A stretch of 64,000 bases of DNA from Allofustis seminis DSM 15817. Lineage in GTDB: Bacteria > Bacillota > Bacilli > Lactobacillales > Carnobacteriaceae_A. Position numbers and translations under genes: made by a program. This document shows positions 49,319-58,166 of this stretch, piece after piece. Position 1 is the stretch's first letter. Each line of letters opens with the position of its first letter. A model generated the notes under the pieces. It was not told the origin of the DNA. It did no database searches and saw only the letters and a list, made by a program, of their open reading frames with translations. The stretch covers positions 28,177-92,176 of the forward strand of contig NZ_KB894084.1 in NCBI RefSeq assembly GCF_000374325.1. Reading direction: 5' to 3'.

Positions 49319-52300
49319 ATGCAAAAGAAAACTGTTCGCTACAACAAAAATTATAGCTTATCTTTAGCGATGGCGGCATTGTTAATTATGACGAATGCAG
49401 ATGCCGTATCGGCTCAAGAAGAAGTCACTACACCTGTCGTTGATGAAACGGCTCAAGTCGAACCAGCTCACGAAGCAGCACAGACACCAACTGAAGCACC
49501 TGCCGAAGAAACACCACAAGCAGAAGCACAGACTGAAACCGTCCAACCAGCAGCAGAAACTACCGAAGCAGCACAACCCGCTGCACAACTGCCAGCTCAT
49601 GTTCCTGACAATGTCTCTCTTTCGAAACAAACCATCTATATGACAGAAGGTGGCCGTGTCGTTATTGAGGCCTATGTTGGTGATGATGCACAAGTTGACG
49701 ATTTTGCTTGGATGTATCAAGGCAAACCGCTCGAAGAAGCTCAAATCTGGAACAAAGATACAGGCAAATTCGATGCTGGCAGACTCATTAACTTTGCTCA
49801 AGCTCCAACCATTCAAAATGGTGTGCTACGTGCAAAACTTGACTTTGGTTGGTTATTTGGGACACAAGATTTGGAAGACCGTTATGCAGCTGGGGGCAAC
49901 TTACGTCGTACATTTAGAGAATACATCGGCGAGTATCCATTAGAAATCAAAAACACTAAAAATGGCCAAGTCATCAGCAAAACGATTCATATGTTCCCAT
50001 TTGAACATTATCTCAGCCACGATGATCTCTACAAAAAAATCAATCAAGTGGCAGAAGATGCAAAACAAAAAACTGATCGTATCGTAAAAGTTGAATCTTA
50101 CGGTAAAACGGTCGAAGGCCAAGATCAGCTCGTGGGAATCATCGCGAAAAATGAAGCAGTTATTGATCATTATCTCAACGTAACTCATCCGAAAATGCTC
50201 CAAAATCCAGATGAATTGCTCGAACTCCTTAAAAAAGGTCAGTTTAATGAGCCAATCGCTGTGATGGTTCACAACACACATGCGGATGAAAAACCAGCAC
50301 CAGAAATTATCGTCGGCTTATTTGAAAAATTTGCGAAATCTGACGTCATTCGTTACACAACCACTGATGCTGAGGGACACGAAGTAGAAGTGACCTATAA
50401 CGTTTCTGATTTACTTGATCGTTTGATTTTACTCTTTAGTTTCTTAGAAAACCCAGATGGACATCGCGATATGAAACGCGAACATCCGTCAACAGGACTT
50501 GACTTAAACCGCGACCACGGTTATCAAGTATTACCTGAAACGAAAAATATGGTAGCTTTAATCAACAAATGGGATCCTGTATCTTTCTTTGACATTCATG
50601 GAAATATGGGAAGCGACCCAATGCTTATTGAACCATGTACGAAACCTCATGACCGTAACTTTGAAGCGGACTTGATCTATCCATTTGCGATTGAACAAGC
50701 TCATGCAATTGGTCGTGCACAACTTCATAATGGCGGCTATCAATATATTATTCCTCTACTTGACCGTCAAGATGGTTGGGACGATGCATTCTCAGGATAT
50801 ACAGGTGTCTATGCTGTCTATCAAGGAATCTTCGGTCATACTGTTGAAATTAACGAAATGAATGAACGTACCTATAGAGCAGGCATGACAGGAATTACTG
50901 CTGGATTGAGCCATGTTTATCTCAATCTGGATGCGCTCTTAAAAGCAAAACTTACCATCTTCAGCCGCGGTGTCAATAAAATTGATGCACCAACGGTCAA
51001 TGAATGGTTAGTCGATAATGATGGAAATGGCGCTCGCCCAGAGAACTTCTTCCCTGACTACTATGTCATTCCATTATCACAAGATCAACGCAATATCAAA
51101 GGCGCATATGACATGATCGAATATTTCCGTCGCAACGGTGTAAAAGTTAGTGAACTAAAAGAAGATGTTGGCGGATACAAAAAAGGCGATCTCGTTATCA
51201 ATATGGCACAAGCCAAACGCGGATTTGCTAACCATGTATTATCGATGGGATTTGATGAATCTGTCTATGGCGGTATGTATGCTGAATTAGTAACGAACTT
51301 CCCAATTATGCGTGGCTTTGACTCCTATCGTGTTTTAATTGAAGCAGGAAAAGCTGATCCATTTGCAGGACTTTTAGGTGAAGTGACCCATACAAGTGCA
51401 CCTGTTCATGCACCAGAAAAAGAAACAAACTTCTACTTCATCAAAAACAACTCAAAAGATACGATTCTTGCAATCAATGAAGCAATTAACGCTGGTAAAA
51501 AAGTTTATGCAGGCAAAGATGGTTTCTATATTGACAATGACACCTATCAAACATTAAAAAATAAATATTCAATTGCCGCATCATCTGTTGATGGTAACGT
51601 TGACGGTCAGACCTTACGTCCATTAAAAGTGTTTGCACCAGATTCAGCACCGAACTATGCACGTATTGTCTATCCATCACAATCCGAAACAGTGCTAAAA
51701 GAACTCGGCTATCAAGTAGTTAAAGATATTGAACAAGCCGATGTTGTTGTTATGGATAGCTCGAATTTCGATAAAAAATATCTTGGAGTTAAACCAACAA
51801 TCGTTCTTGGCGGAAGTGCTGCCGTTGAATTGTCACAAATTATTGACGGTCTAAAAGCAAGCACTACTGACCGTTACTTCTCACATGAAGGATTGCTACG
51901 TGTCGATGTTGATAAAGAGAGTCTACTTTCAAGTGGTTATCTAACAGATGATTATATCTACACAAATGAAGCAACTTGGATTGATGATGTACCAGAAGGC
52001 TTCAAAGTGCTCATCAGAGTCAAAGATTCGGATGATTTCTATGTTTCGGGTTGGTGGCCAGGACATGATGCAGCACGTGGCAAAGCAATGGGTATCGTTG
52101 GAACTTATAACGATGTACCACTCTTTATCTATGCAGGTACACCAGTTAACAAATTCCATACCCAATCGTTCTATCGCTGGTTGAACAATGCGATCGCATT
52201 GCAAGGTGTAGAAGAAGCAACAATTACACCAGTTAAACCAGAAGAACCAAAACCAACAACACCTAAAGAAGAAACTAATAAAGAAGGCAAAGAAGAAAAC

Positions 52301-52447
52301 AAAAAACTTAAAGTTACAGAAGCTTCCTTACTTCCTAAATCAGGTGAAGATAGTCCATCACTCCTTGCAGGCGTGATGAGCTTATTAGGTGGACTTGGAC
52401 TCTTTGCAGCAGTAGATAACAAAAAACGAAAAGCTGCTAAAAAATAA
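49319..52447 (+). CDS. Wall-anchored M14 zinc carboxypeptidase-like protein (LPKSG anchor)
   Basis: A 1,042-residue exported protein. Residues 1-33 form a signal peptide ending VSAQ, followed by an Ala/Pro/Glu-rich stretch to about residue 97. The M14 domain spans roughly 230-560. His321 and Glu324 form the HxxE zinc motif (HADE), His427 in FFDIHGN is the third ligand, DLNRDHG is the substrate-binding Asn-Arg pair, and Glu510 in HTVEINE is the candidate catalytic base. A C-terminal domain (about 700-970) looks like the glutamine-amidotransferase-like fold seen in some M14 proteins (VVVMDSS, IVLGGSAAVELS, WWPGHDAARGKA); this is tentative. The anchor is LPKSG (1005-1009), a membrane segment and KKRKAAKK. 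It probably trims peptides or cell-wall peptides at the surface; the substrate is unknown. It sits between rho and rpmE2 and has its own promoter and terminator. Confidence 0.85.
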   Translation: MQKKTVRYNKNYSLSLAMAALLIMTNADAVSAQEEVTTPVVDETAQVEPAHEAAQTPTEAPAEETPQAEAQTETVQPAAETTEAAQPAAQLPAHVPDNVSLSKQTIYMTEGGRVVIEAYVGDDAQVDDFAWMYQGKPLEEAQIWNKDTGKFDAGRLINFAQAPTIQNGVLRAKLDFGWLFGTQDLEDRYAAGGNLRRTFREYIGEYPLEIKNTKNGQVISKTIHMFPFEHYLSHDDLYKKINQVAEDAKQKTDRIVKVESYGKTVEGQDQLVGIIAKNEAVIDHYLNVTHPKMLQNPDELLELLKKGQFNEPIAVMVHNTHADEKPAPEIIVGLFEKFAKSDVIRYTTTDAEGHEVEVTYNVSDLLDRLILLFSFLENPDGHRDMKREHPSTGLDLNRDHGYQVLPETKNMVALINKWDPVSFFDIHGNMGSDPMLIEPCTKPHDRNFEADLIYPFAIEQAHAIGRAQLHNGGYQYIIPLLDRQDGWDDAFSGYTGVYAVYQGIFGHTVEINEMNERTYRAGMTGITAGLSHVYLNLDALLKAKLTIFSRGVNKIDAPTVNEWLVDNDGNGARPENFFPDYYVIPLSQDQRNIKGAYDMIEYFRRNGVKVSELKEDVGGYKKGDLVINMAQAKRGFANHVLSMGFDESVYGGMYAELVTNFPIMRGFDSYRVLIEAGKADPFAGLLGEVTHTSAPVHAPEKETNFYFIKNNSKDTILAINEAINAGKKVYAGKDGFYIDNDTYQTLKNKYSIAASSVDGNVDGQTLRPLKVFAPDSAPNYARIVYPSQSETVLKELGYQVVKDIEQADVVVMDSSNFDKKYLGVKPTIVLGGSAAVELSQIIDGLKASTTDRYFSHEGLLRVDVDKESLLSSGYLTDDYIYTNEATWIDDVPEGFKVLIRVKDSDDFYVSGWWPGHDAARGKAMGIVGTYNDVPLFIYAGTPVNKFHTQSFYRWLNNAIALQGVEEATITPVKPEEPKPTTPKEETNKEGKEENKKLKVTEASLLPKSGEDSPSLLAGVMSLLGGLGLFAAVDNKKRKAAKK

Positions 52448-52487
52448 ATCAAAGAAATAAATGAGAGATTTCATTTAAATTATTTGA

Positions 52488-52517
52488 GCCACACCTTTTA
52501 AAAGGTGTGGCTTTTTT
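52488..52517 (+). terminator. Intrinsic terminator after the M14 gene
   Basis: Perfect gccacacctttt / aaaaggtgtggc stem followed by TTTTTT. Confidence 0.95.
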
Positions 52518-52561
52518 GTGTGCCAAAAAGGTGATAATAAATAAAAAGTAGACTTTTAAAT

Positions 52562-52587
52562 ATGTTATACTAATATTTTTATAACAT
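52562..52587. promoter_or_regulatory. Dyad atgttata/tataacat overlapping a -10-like TATACT
   Basis: Perfect 8-bp arms at 52562-52569 and 52580-52587 with TATACT at 52566-52571. It looks like an operator over a promoter, but no good -35 is present and the DNA downstream is decayed. Confidence 0.35.
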
Positions 52588-52726
52588 GTGCTGAGGATTG
52601 TAGATTTATCGCTTAAAAAACATTTATCTTTTGGAGAGGCAGAACCTTAAAAGACAGAGTCCTACATCCTCTTGGCAAGTGCATATTGGAGGCAGAAGTG
52701 TAAGAATATCATGTGAATGCTTTTAA

Positions 52727-52879
52727 TTACATGGATTAGGACAAGATAGAATAAGTTGGAATAATACCGTAGAAGCACTACATGGGGATGCTATAGAATG
52801 CATCGATTTGCTTTCATTAAAAAGAAATATAGTAAATGATTTGCATCTATATAAAGAAGTACAAAAAGTATGCGATTAA
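52727..52879 (+). pseudogene. Possible remnant of an unidentified gene
   Basis: Within about 570 bp without an intact gene (52518-53087), this frame stays open for 50 codons with ordinary-looking amino acid content (GLGQDRISWNNTVEALHGD onward, ending YKEVQKVCD) but has no start codon. Open pieces in other frames lie just upstream (52590-52652, GTG then VLRIVDLSLKKHLSFGE; also LKDRVLHPLGKC near 52650-52680). This suggests a gene broken by frameshifts and stops. I do not recognise the protein. The rest of the stretch holds only the rpmE2 promoter. Confidence 0.3.
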
Positions 52880-52967
52880 ATATTGATAAAGTGTGAAGAG
52901 CAACTTAACCCCTGTGTAAAGGATCATGCATCGACTTTAATTCGCTCAATTCCCCTATAAAAAGTCG

Positions 52968-52996
52968 TTGCAATATGACCTCACCCGTGATAAGAT
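52968..52996 (+). promoter_or_regulatory. Promoter of rpmE2
   Basis: TTGCAA (52968-52973), 17-bp spacer, TAAGAT (52991-52996), 92 bp before rpmE2. Two small hairpins (cggaa/ttccg and atgaag/cttcat) follow in the leader. No Zur-type palindrome is seen. Confidence 0.55.
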
Positions 52997-53087
52997 AAAG
53001 TACGTCGGAATCTTCCGATAAATTTTAGGTCATGTTGAAACAAAAACTATGAAGAATGATACTTCATGGCGCAAGGAGTGAAGATAA

Positions 53088-53342
53088 ATGAAACAAGGAA
53101 TTCATCCAGAATATCACAAAGTTGTTTTTCGTGATACTTCAACCGGTTATGAATTTTTATCAGGATCTACCAAAACTAGTAATGAAACGGTAGAATGGAG
53201 CGATGGAAATACCTATCCACTTATTCGTGTAGAAATTTCTTCCGATTCACACCCATTCTATACTGGCAAACAAAAATTTGCACAAGCCGATGGGCGTATC
53301 GACCGTTTCAACAAAAAATATGGTTTATCCGAAGAAGAATAA
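53088..53342 (+). CDS. rpmE2: 50S ribosomal protein L31, zinc-free type B
   Basis: L31 bridges the two subunits. This 84-residue form begins [20 protein letters not shown] and ends [15 protein letters not shown]. It lacks the paired CxxC cysteines of zinc-binding L31, so it is the type B (C-) paralogue. CAAGGAGTGA precedes the ATG. It normally follows rho; here a surface-protein gene and decayed DNA lie between. In some bacteria the zinc-free form is Zur-controlled, but no such site is visible. Confidence 0.97.
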   Translation: MKQGIHPEYHKVVFRDTSTGYEFLSGSTKTSNETVEWSDGNTYPLIRVEISSDSHPFYTGKQKFAQADGRIDRFNKKYGLSEEE

Positions 53343-53351
53343 AAAGCAAAG

Positions 53352-53409
53352 GACTTACTGGTCAGCATTGCAGCCCATGAGGGGATGTGCCATGACAGTA
53401 AGTCTTTTT
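53352..53409 (+). terminator. Intrinsic terminator after rpmE2
   Basis: gacttactg / cagtaagtc stem with a 35-nt structured loop and a T5 run. Confidence 0.75.
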
Positions 53410-53437
53410 GTTATAAGAAAGAGTTGGAGGAATGCCT

Positions 53438-53734
53438 GTGCATATGAGAGAGTTGACGAAGTATCTGGCAAGTGGCAATCACCCTAATTTGAACATTTTA
53501 GATGTGTGTTCGCAAGAAGAATTCGCAGCAGGTCATATTCCTGGGGCCATTCATTGGCCGCTTACTGCAATGAATGTAGGAAAATTTCCTAATAACAAAT
53601 TAGAAACATATTATGTCGTATGTCGTTCAGGTGGGCGCTCAAAATTAGCGGTGGCGCAACTAAAAAAAGAAGGATATATGGCAGTGAATGTTGAAGGGGG
53701 CATGCTAGCTTATTGCGGTCCCCTCGCATATTAA
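53438..53734 (+). CDS. Rhodanese-like domain protein
   Basis: Single-domain rhodanese of 98 residues, a family that carries persulfide sulfur on an active-site cysteine. The domain shows LNILDVCSQEEFAAGHIPGAIHWPL, the active loop CRSGGRS with the catalytic Cys, and AVNVEGGMLAY at the end. I prefer GTG 53438 because GGAGG lies 7 bp upstream; ATG 53432 is too close to that site and ATG 53444 is another option. It may act in sulfur transfer or detoxification; no partner gene is adjacent. A shared terminator separates it from convergent murT. Confidence 0.85.
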   Translation: MHMRELTKYLASGNHPNLNILDVCSQEEFAAGHIPGAIHWPLTAMNVGKFPNNKLETYYVVCRSGGRSKLAVAQLKKEGYMAVNVEGGMLAYCGPLAY

Positions 53735-53735
53735 A

Positions 53736-53787
53736 AAATACCCGACCGAGAAGAATGGTGCAACATTCTTTTGGGCCGGGTATTATT
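53736..53787. terminator. Bidirectional terminator between the rhodanese gene and murT
   Basis: Long hairpin: aatacccg / cgggtatt outer stem and gagaagaatg / cattctttt inner stem with a 6-nt loop. A-runs and T-runs flank it, suiting both strands. Confidence 0.85.
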
Positions 53788-55081
53788 ATTTTTCTAATAA
53801 TGCATAAAGTTCGTAAAGCGCAGTATAATTTGCGATAAGATAAGCAGCCTCATCTGCATGTGTAAGAGCCTCCAGTGCAGCATCAGCACTTAATGTTGTT
53901 ATTTTTTGGTGCTTAAAACCTTGTGCTAGTAGTGATGCTTTTAGCTCTTCATGAGCTTCCCCTGTGATATAGACGTGTTGAAGTGAGTTTATATTGAGCA
54001 AATGAAGTTCACAATCATTCAGCCACTTAGCACTTGTGCCATCTGCGGGGCGAGTATTGATGGCAAGCAGTAGATTGAAGGGCTCATTTATTTGTTTTTT
54101 GATTGCCATGATAGATTGGTTGAATCCAGCTGGATTCTTTGCAAGGTTTGCAAAAATTTCATGTTCATTAACAATAATACGGTCCATTCGCCCTTTTATA
54201 GCGAAGTCTTTTTTTAATCCGCTTTGAATGATATGCGGTTCAATATTGAAAAAGCGTGCAGCACTTGCAGCTGCTAGAGCATTGTATGCGGTATAGATAT
54301 TGTCTTGTGGAATTGGATAAGTTATGCCATCCATTGCAAATGCGCGCGTTGTTAAATTGACAGCAGTAGCCAAATAATGTGCAGTTGGGGTATGGAAATG
54401 GTCATTTTGACAATGGAATATCCCAATATGCTCATAATAATGTGCAGAATAGGTAAGTTGTTTTTGGCAGATTGGACAATTTGCTGCATGTGCGGGTTGT
54501 CCAAAATCATCTGCTTCAATTCCGTAGTAAAGTGGTGCATTATTTTCATGATCATTGCCGATTTTCACTAGGCGTGGATCGTTAGCATTCAGCAATAGAC
54601 GTGGTTTTTTGAGGTGAGGAATCATCTGATTCAAATAAATCATCAGATCATCGGCACTTCCGAAACGGTCTTGTTGATCAGCAAATAGATTATTCATGAC
54701 AAGTAATGTCGGGGTCATCTGTGCCATAAGTGGCGGAAGCGTTCCTTCATCTACTTCTAAGATAATGGCAAATGCGGATAGATCAAGATTGAGCGGTGAA
54801 TATTTAATCATTTGCGTTGCAATGCCTTGCATCATATTGGCACCCTCAGCATTTGTTATAACACGTTGATGATCTGCTGCGAAAATTTCAGCAATATAAT
54901 GTGTAACGGTTGTTTTACCATTTGTCCCTGTTATAAAAATGACGGTATCAGGTTGTTTAAATTTTTTGAGCAGTTGTGGCGCTATTGTGAGCGCAACTTT
55001 CCCCGGCAAGCTAGAGCCACGCCCTAAAAGTTGTCCAACAAAAGCGATAAGTTTCCCAATGATTAATGCAATATATACCAT
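53786..55081 (-). CDS. murT: Lipid II isoglutaminyl synthase subunit MurT
   Basis: MurT with GatD amidates D-glutamate of the stem peptide, giving D-isoglutamine. The 431-residue protein has the Mur-ligase P-loop FITGTNGKTTVTHYIAEI, the TNAEGANMMQGIAT motif, EVDEGTLPPL and NNLFADQQDRFGSADDL. It also has a Cys4-like ribbon (CPICQKQ and FHCQND) specific to MurT and a C-terminal DUF1727-type domain. The N-terminus has a hydrophobic stretch (YIALIIGKLIAFVGQLLG). A minus-strand AGGAGG lies upstream. gatD, which usually follows directly, is absent here. Confidence 0.85.
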   Translation of the reverse strand: MVYIALIIGKLIAFVGQLLGRGSSLPGKVALTIAPQLLKKFKQPDTVIFITGTNGKTTVTHYIAEIFAADHQRVITNAEGANMMQGIATQMIKYSPLNLDLSAFAIILEVDEGTLPPLMAQMTPTLLVMNNLFADQQDRFGSADDLMIYLNQMIPHLKKPRLLLNANDPRLVKIGNDHENNAPLYYGIEADDFGQPAHAANCPICQKQLTYSAHYYEHIGIFHCQNDHFHTPTAHYLATAVNLTTRAFAMDGITYPIPQDNIYTAYNALAAASAARFFNIEPHIIQSGLKKDFAIKGRMDRIIVNEHEIFANLAKNPAGFNQSIMAIKKQINEPFNLLLAINTRPADGTSAKWLNDCELHLLNINSLQHVYITGEAHEELKASLLAQGFKHQKITTLSADAALEALTHADEAAYLIANYTALYELYALLEK

Positions 55082-55326
55082 ATTTTTTTCCTCCTATGTG
55101 TTTTACTGTATCATAAAAAAGATAGAAATCGCTATAATTTTTCAAAAAAATGGCTATCTAGTTGTAACCGCTTTCTCCAGCGCGTCCTACATGATACAAT
55201 AAAATGGAAATTATGCACCAAAATAAAAGAAATCGTCCGTAGATTTCGGGGCATATTTTTCATTAAATTATAGAGCATAATATGATAAAATATATAAGGT
55301 ATTCCAAAATGAAAGGAACGATTTTT

Positions 55327-56385
55327 ATGCATATTTATTTACTTTATGGTGGCAAGAGTGCGGAACATGATGTATCCATTATTTCGGCCTACCATATTTT
55401 ACAAGAAATTTATTATAACTATTATGAAGTAACACCTGTTTATATTACAATGGCTGGCCAATGGTTCCAAGGTTCTGCTATTCATGAAAAAGAACAGGTA
55501 CCATCTATTGGTGAATTGCGGAAAGTTGCTGAAACAGGGACACCTTTTGATCTAAATTCACTGCATGAAGAAGAATGTGTCGTCTTTCCAGTCCTTCATG
55601 GTCCGAATGGTGAAGATGGTACGATCCAAGGTCTTTTAGAAATGCTTGCCGTTCCTTATGTTGGTGCTGGGGTATTACCAAGTGCTGCTGGAATGGATAA
55701 AATTATGAGTAAGATTTTATTCAAAGAAGCGGGTATTCCAATCTTGCCATTTGTTGCTATTCATCCGGCCTATTGGGAAACAAGTCCCCAAGATGTTATG
55801 GACAAAGTTGAAAAAGAATTGGCCTATCCTTATTATGTGAAACCAGCGAACCTAGGTTCCAGTGTTGGTATTTCAGAAGTCCACTCTCGTGAAGAATTAG
55901 AAGAAGCGATCGAATTAGCTTTCGAATATGATCATCGCGTACTAGTTGAACAAGGGATCTACGCTCGTGAAGTTGAGGTGGCGGTCTTAGGCAATGAAGA
56001 TGTGAATACATCAGTTGTTGGAGAACTAGTAAAAGAAACACAATTTTATGATTATGAGTCTAAATATGTCAATAATGAAGTAACTTTACAGATTCCAGCT
56101 GACTTATCCGCCCAAGCTTCAACGAAAATTCGCGAATATGCAGCAAAAGCATTTATGGCGATTGATGGTAATGGGTTATCGCGCGCTGACTTTTTTGTGA
56201 CAAATGAAGAAGAAATCTTCATCAATGAATTGAACACATTCCCAGGTTTTACACCAATTAGTATGTATCCAAAATTATGGGAAGCAACGGGCTTGGCTTA
56301 TGGCGATCTGATTGAAGAGTTGATTCAACTGGCACTCAAACGATTTAAAATGCGTCAAGCACGCTATGGAAAGGCTAGAAATTAA
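55327..56385 (+). CDS. ddl: D-alanine--D-alanine ligase
   Basis: Joins two D-alanines for the peptidoglycan precursor, using an ATP-grasp fold. The start ATG 55327 has AAAGGA about 9 bp upstream and gives MHIYLLYGGKSAEHDVSII (352 residues); longer in-frame starts at 55282 and 55312 are not supported. Motifs are HGPNGEDGTIQGLLEML, KPANLGSSVGI and NELNTFPGFTPISMYPKLWE. The specificity segment is DYESKYV with Tyr, the D-Ala-D-Ala form, rather than the KF form of D-lactate ligases. The cell wall is therefore predicted to be vancomycin-sensitive. murF follows with no gap. Confidence 0.95.
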   Translation: MHIYLLYGGKSAEHDVSIISAYHILQEIYYNYYEVTPVYITMAGQWFQGSAIHEKEQVPSIGELRKVAETGTPFDLNSLHEEECVVFPVLHGPNGEDGTIQGLLEMLAVPYVGAGVLPSAAGMDKIMSKILFKEAGIPILPFVAIHPAYWETSPQDVMDKVEKELAYPYYVKPANLGSSVGISEVHSREELEEAIELAFEYDHRVLVEQGIYAREVEVAVLGNEDVNTSVVGELVKETQFYDYESKYVNNEVTLQIPADLSAQASTKIREYAAKAFMAIDGNGLSRADFFVTNEEEIFINELNTFPGFTPISMYPKLWEATGLAYGDLIEELIQLALKRFKMRQARYGKARN

Positions 56386-57801
56386 ATGAAAAAAACAATC
56401 AAATGGACGGTCAAAGAAATTGCTGATGCAGTTCATGGGACACTTAATGATGTGGAAAAATTTGGTGCTATTGAGATCTCATCCGCTCATTTTGATACGC
56501 GTCAGTTAGAAGCAGGCGCATTATTCATTCCATTAAAGGACAAACGCGATGGTCATGATTTTGTTGCGCAAGCTATCGAAAAAGGTGCAGCAGCTACTTT
56601 GTGGGAAGGCCACGTTGCTGGGGCACCGACAGATTTTCCAGTTATTTTTGTGGCAGATGCTCATAGCGCAATGAATCATTTAGCCCAGCATTATCTTAAA
56701 AAAACACAGGCAAAAGTCGTTGCAATTACTGGTTCTAATGGCAAGACAACGACAAAAGATTTAGCAGCTAGTGTGCTAAGTCAGCGCTTTGATGTATATA
56801 AAACACAAGAGAATTATAACAATCAAATTGGTGTTCCAAAGACAATTTTAGACATGCCTATTTATACAGAAATTGTGGTCTTGGAAATGGGAATGGATCG
56901 TCCAGGAGAAGTGGAAAGCTTAGCAAGTTTGTTTCATCCAGATGTGGCGGTCGTGACCATGATTGGTGAGTCGCATATTGAATTTTTCAAAACGCGAGAG
57001 AATATTGCCAAAAATAAAATGGCGATTGCTAAAGGCTTGCGCCCATATGGCATCTTATTATATTTAGAAGATGAGCCACTCCTTAAGGCGCTTTCTTCAC
57101 AAGTTGCTAACACCATTACACAGCGCACATTCGGTTTTTCGCCGAATGCAACCTTTTCAGCGGATCAAGTAGAAGAATTCATGCACAAAACAACTTTCCA
57201 TTTAAAAGGGCATGCTGAAGAGGACGAATGGGAGATTCCAATTCCTGGACGTCATAATGTGAGCAACGCTTTAGCAGCGATTGGCATCGGGAGAAGTTTC
57301 GGACTTGATTGGTCCGAAATAAAAAAAGGATTAGCACAAGTAGATTTGACTAAAAATCGTCTTGAATGGTTGGAAGGAATCAATGGGGTAAATATTTTAA
57401 ATGATGCTTATAATGCAAGCCCAACATCAATGAAAGCGGCATTACAATATTTTGCACATTTAAAAGGTGATGGTCGTAAGATAGCAGTCATTGGTGATAT
57501 GCGTGAATTAGGTGAGAATTCCGCTGCACTTCATGCTGCATTGGCAGATAGTGTAGACTTTGCAACTTTTGATATTGTTTATTTATATGGCACAGAAATG
57601 GCATCTCTTTATGAAGTGCTAAGTACACAACTTCCTCCGCAACGTGTCAAATATTTTGCAAAAGATAAAATGGCATTGGTCTCGGCTCTTAAAGCGCAAC
57701 TGACTGAAAAGGATCAAGTGCTTATAAAATCAAGTTTCGGAACAGGACTTTTAAGTATTGTCGATGATTTGAGAATTGGTCAAGGATCTTCTCATGATTA
57801 G
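56386..57801 (+). CDS. murF: UDP-N-acetylmuramoyl-tripeptide--D-alanyl-D-alanine ligase
   Basis: Attaches D-Ala-D-Ala to the muramyl tripeptide, the last cytoplasmic step before lipid I. It has 471 residues. The ATP-binding loop is ITGSNGKTTTKDLAASVL; NNQIGVPKTIL, EMGMDRPGEVE and ILNDAYNASPTSMKAAL are family signatures. The start ATG immediately follows the ddl stop, so the two are translationally coupled and act in succession. Its end overlaps acpS by 8 bp. Confidence 0.96.
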   Translation: MKKTIKWTVKEIADAVHGTLNDVEKFGAIEISSAHFDTRQLEAGALFIPLKDKRDGHDFVAQAIEKGAAATLWEGHVAGAPTDFPVIFVADAHSAMNHLAQHYLKKTQAKVVAITGSNGKTTTKDLAASVLSQRFDVYKTQENYNNQIGVPKTILDMPIYTEIVVLEMGMDRPGEVESLASLFHPDVAVVTMIGESHIEFFKTRENIAKNKMAIAKGLRPYGILLYLEDEPLLKALSSQVANTITQRTFGFSPNATFSADQVEEFMHKTTFHLKGHAEEDEWEIPIPGRHNVSNALAAIGIGRSFGLDWSEIKKGLAQVDLTKNRLEWLEGINGVNILNDAYNASPTSMKAALQYFAHLKGDGRKIAVIGDMRELGENSAALHAALADSVDFATFDIVYLYGTEMASLYEVLSTQLPPQRVKYFAKDKMALVSALKAQLTEKDQVLIKSSFGTGLLSIVDDLRIGQGSSHD

Positions 57802-58144
57802 AGGTATTGGTATTGATCAAGTGGAACTTTCAAGGATTGAATCGCTTCTGAATAAAATGTCATTTGCTAAACGAATTCTAACGCCAAAAGAGTACTATGT
57901 CTTTGAACGCATGACGGACAAAAGACAACTGGAATTCTTGGCAGGGCGCTTCGCTGCAAAAGAAGCATTTAGCAAGGCATGGGGGACGGGCATCGGCGGG
58001 GTATCATTTCAAGAGATTGAGATTTTGAATGATACAGCAAGTGGTGCACCCTTTGTGAGCGAGAGCCCGCATGGTGGAGCTTGTCATGTATCCATCACGC
58101 ATACACGACTTGCAGCAACGGCTATCGTCATTTTGGAACATTGA
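57794..58144 (+). CDS. acpS: Holo-[acyl-carrier-protein] synthase
   Basis: Transfers the 4'-phosphopantetheine arm from CoA to acyl carrier protein. It has 116 residues. The start ATG 57794 gives [16 protein letters not shown] with the catalytic Asp. Further conserved sites are [14 protein letters not shown], the [21 protein letters not shown] motif with the Mg-binding Glu, and HVSITHT near the C-terminus. It overlaps murF by 8 bp. In many Firmicutes acpS is followed by alr and then mazEF; here mazF follows directly. Confidence 0.95.
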   Translation: MIRGIGIDQVELSRIESLLNKMSFAKRILTPKEYYVFERMTDKRQLEFLAGRFAAKEAFSKAWGTGIGGVSFQEIEILNDTASGAPFVSESPHGGACHVSITHTRLAATAIVILEH

Positions 58145-58166
58145 GAATAAGGAGAGAACGTTAGCG

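Noticed and set aside
49382..49816. 144-codon minus-strand frame opposite the Ala/Pro/Glu-rich part of the M14 protein
   Set aside because: Arises from the repetitive GCA/CCA-type codons on the other strand; Cys/Trp/Phe-rich translation without signals.
52727..52879. Treating the 50-codon open segment as an intact gene
   Set aside because: No start codon or ribosome-binding site, and an in-frame stop just upstream.
55327..56385. D-lactate-specific Ddl giving intrinsic vancomycin resistance
   Set aside because: The specificity residue is Tyr in DYESKYV, the D-Ala-D-Ala form.
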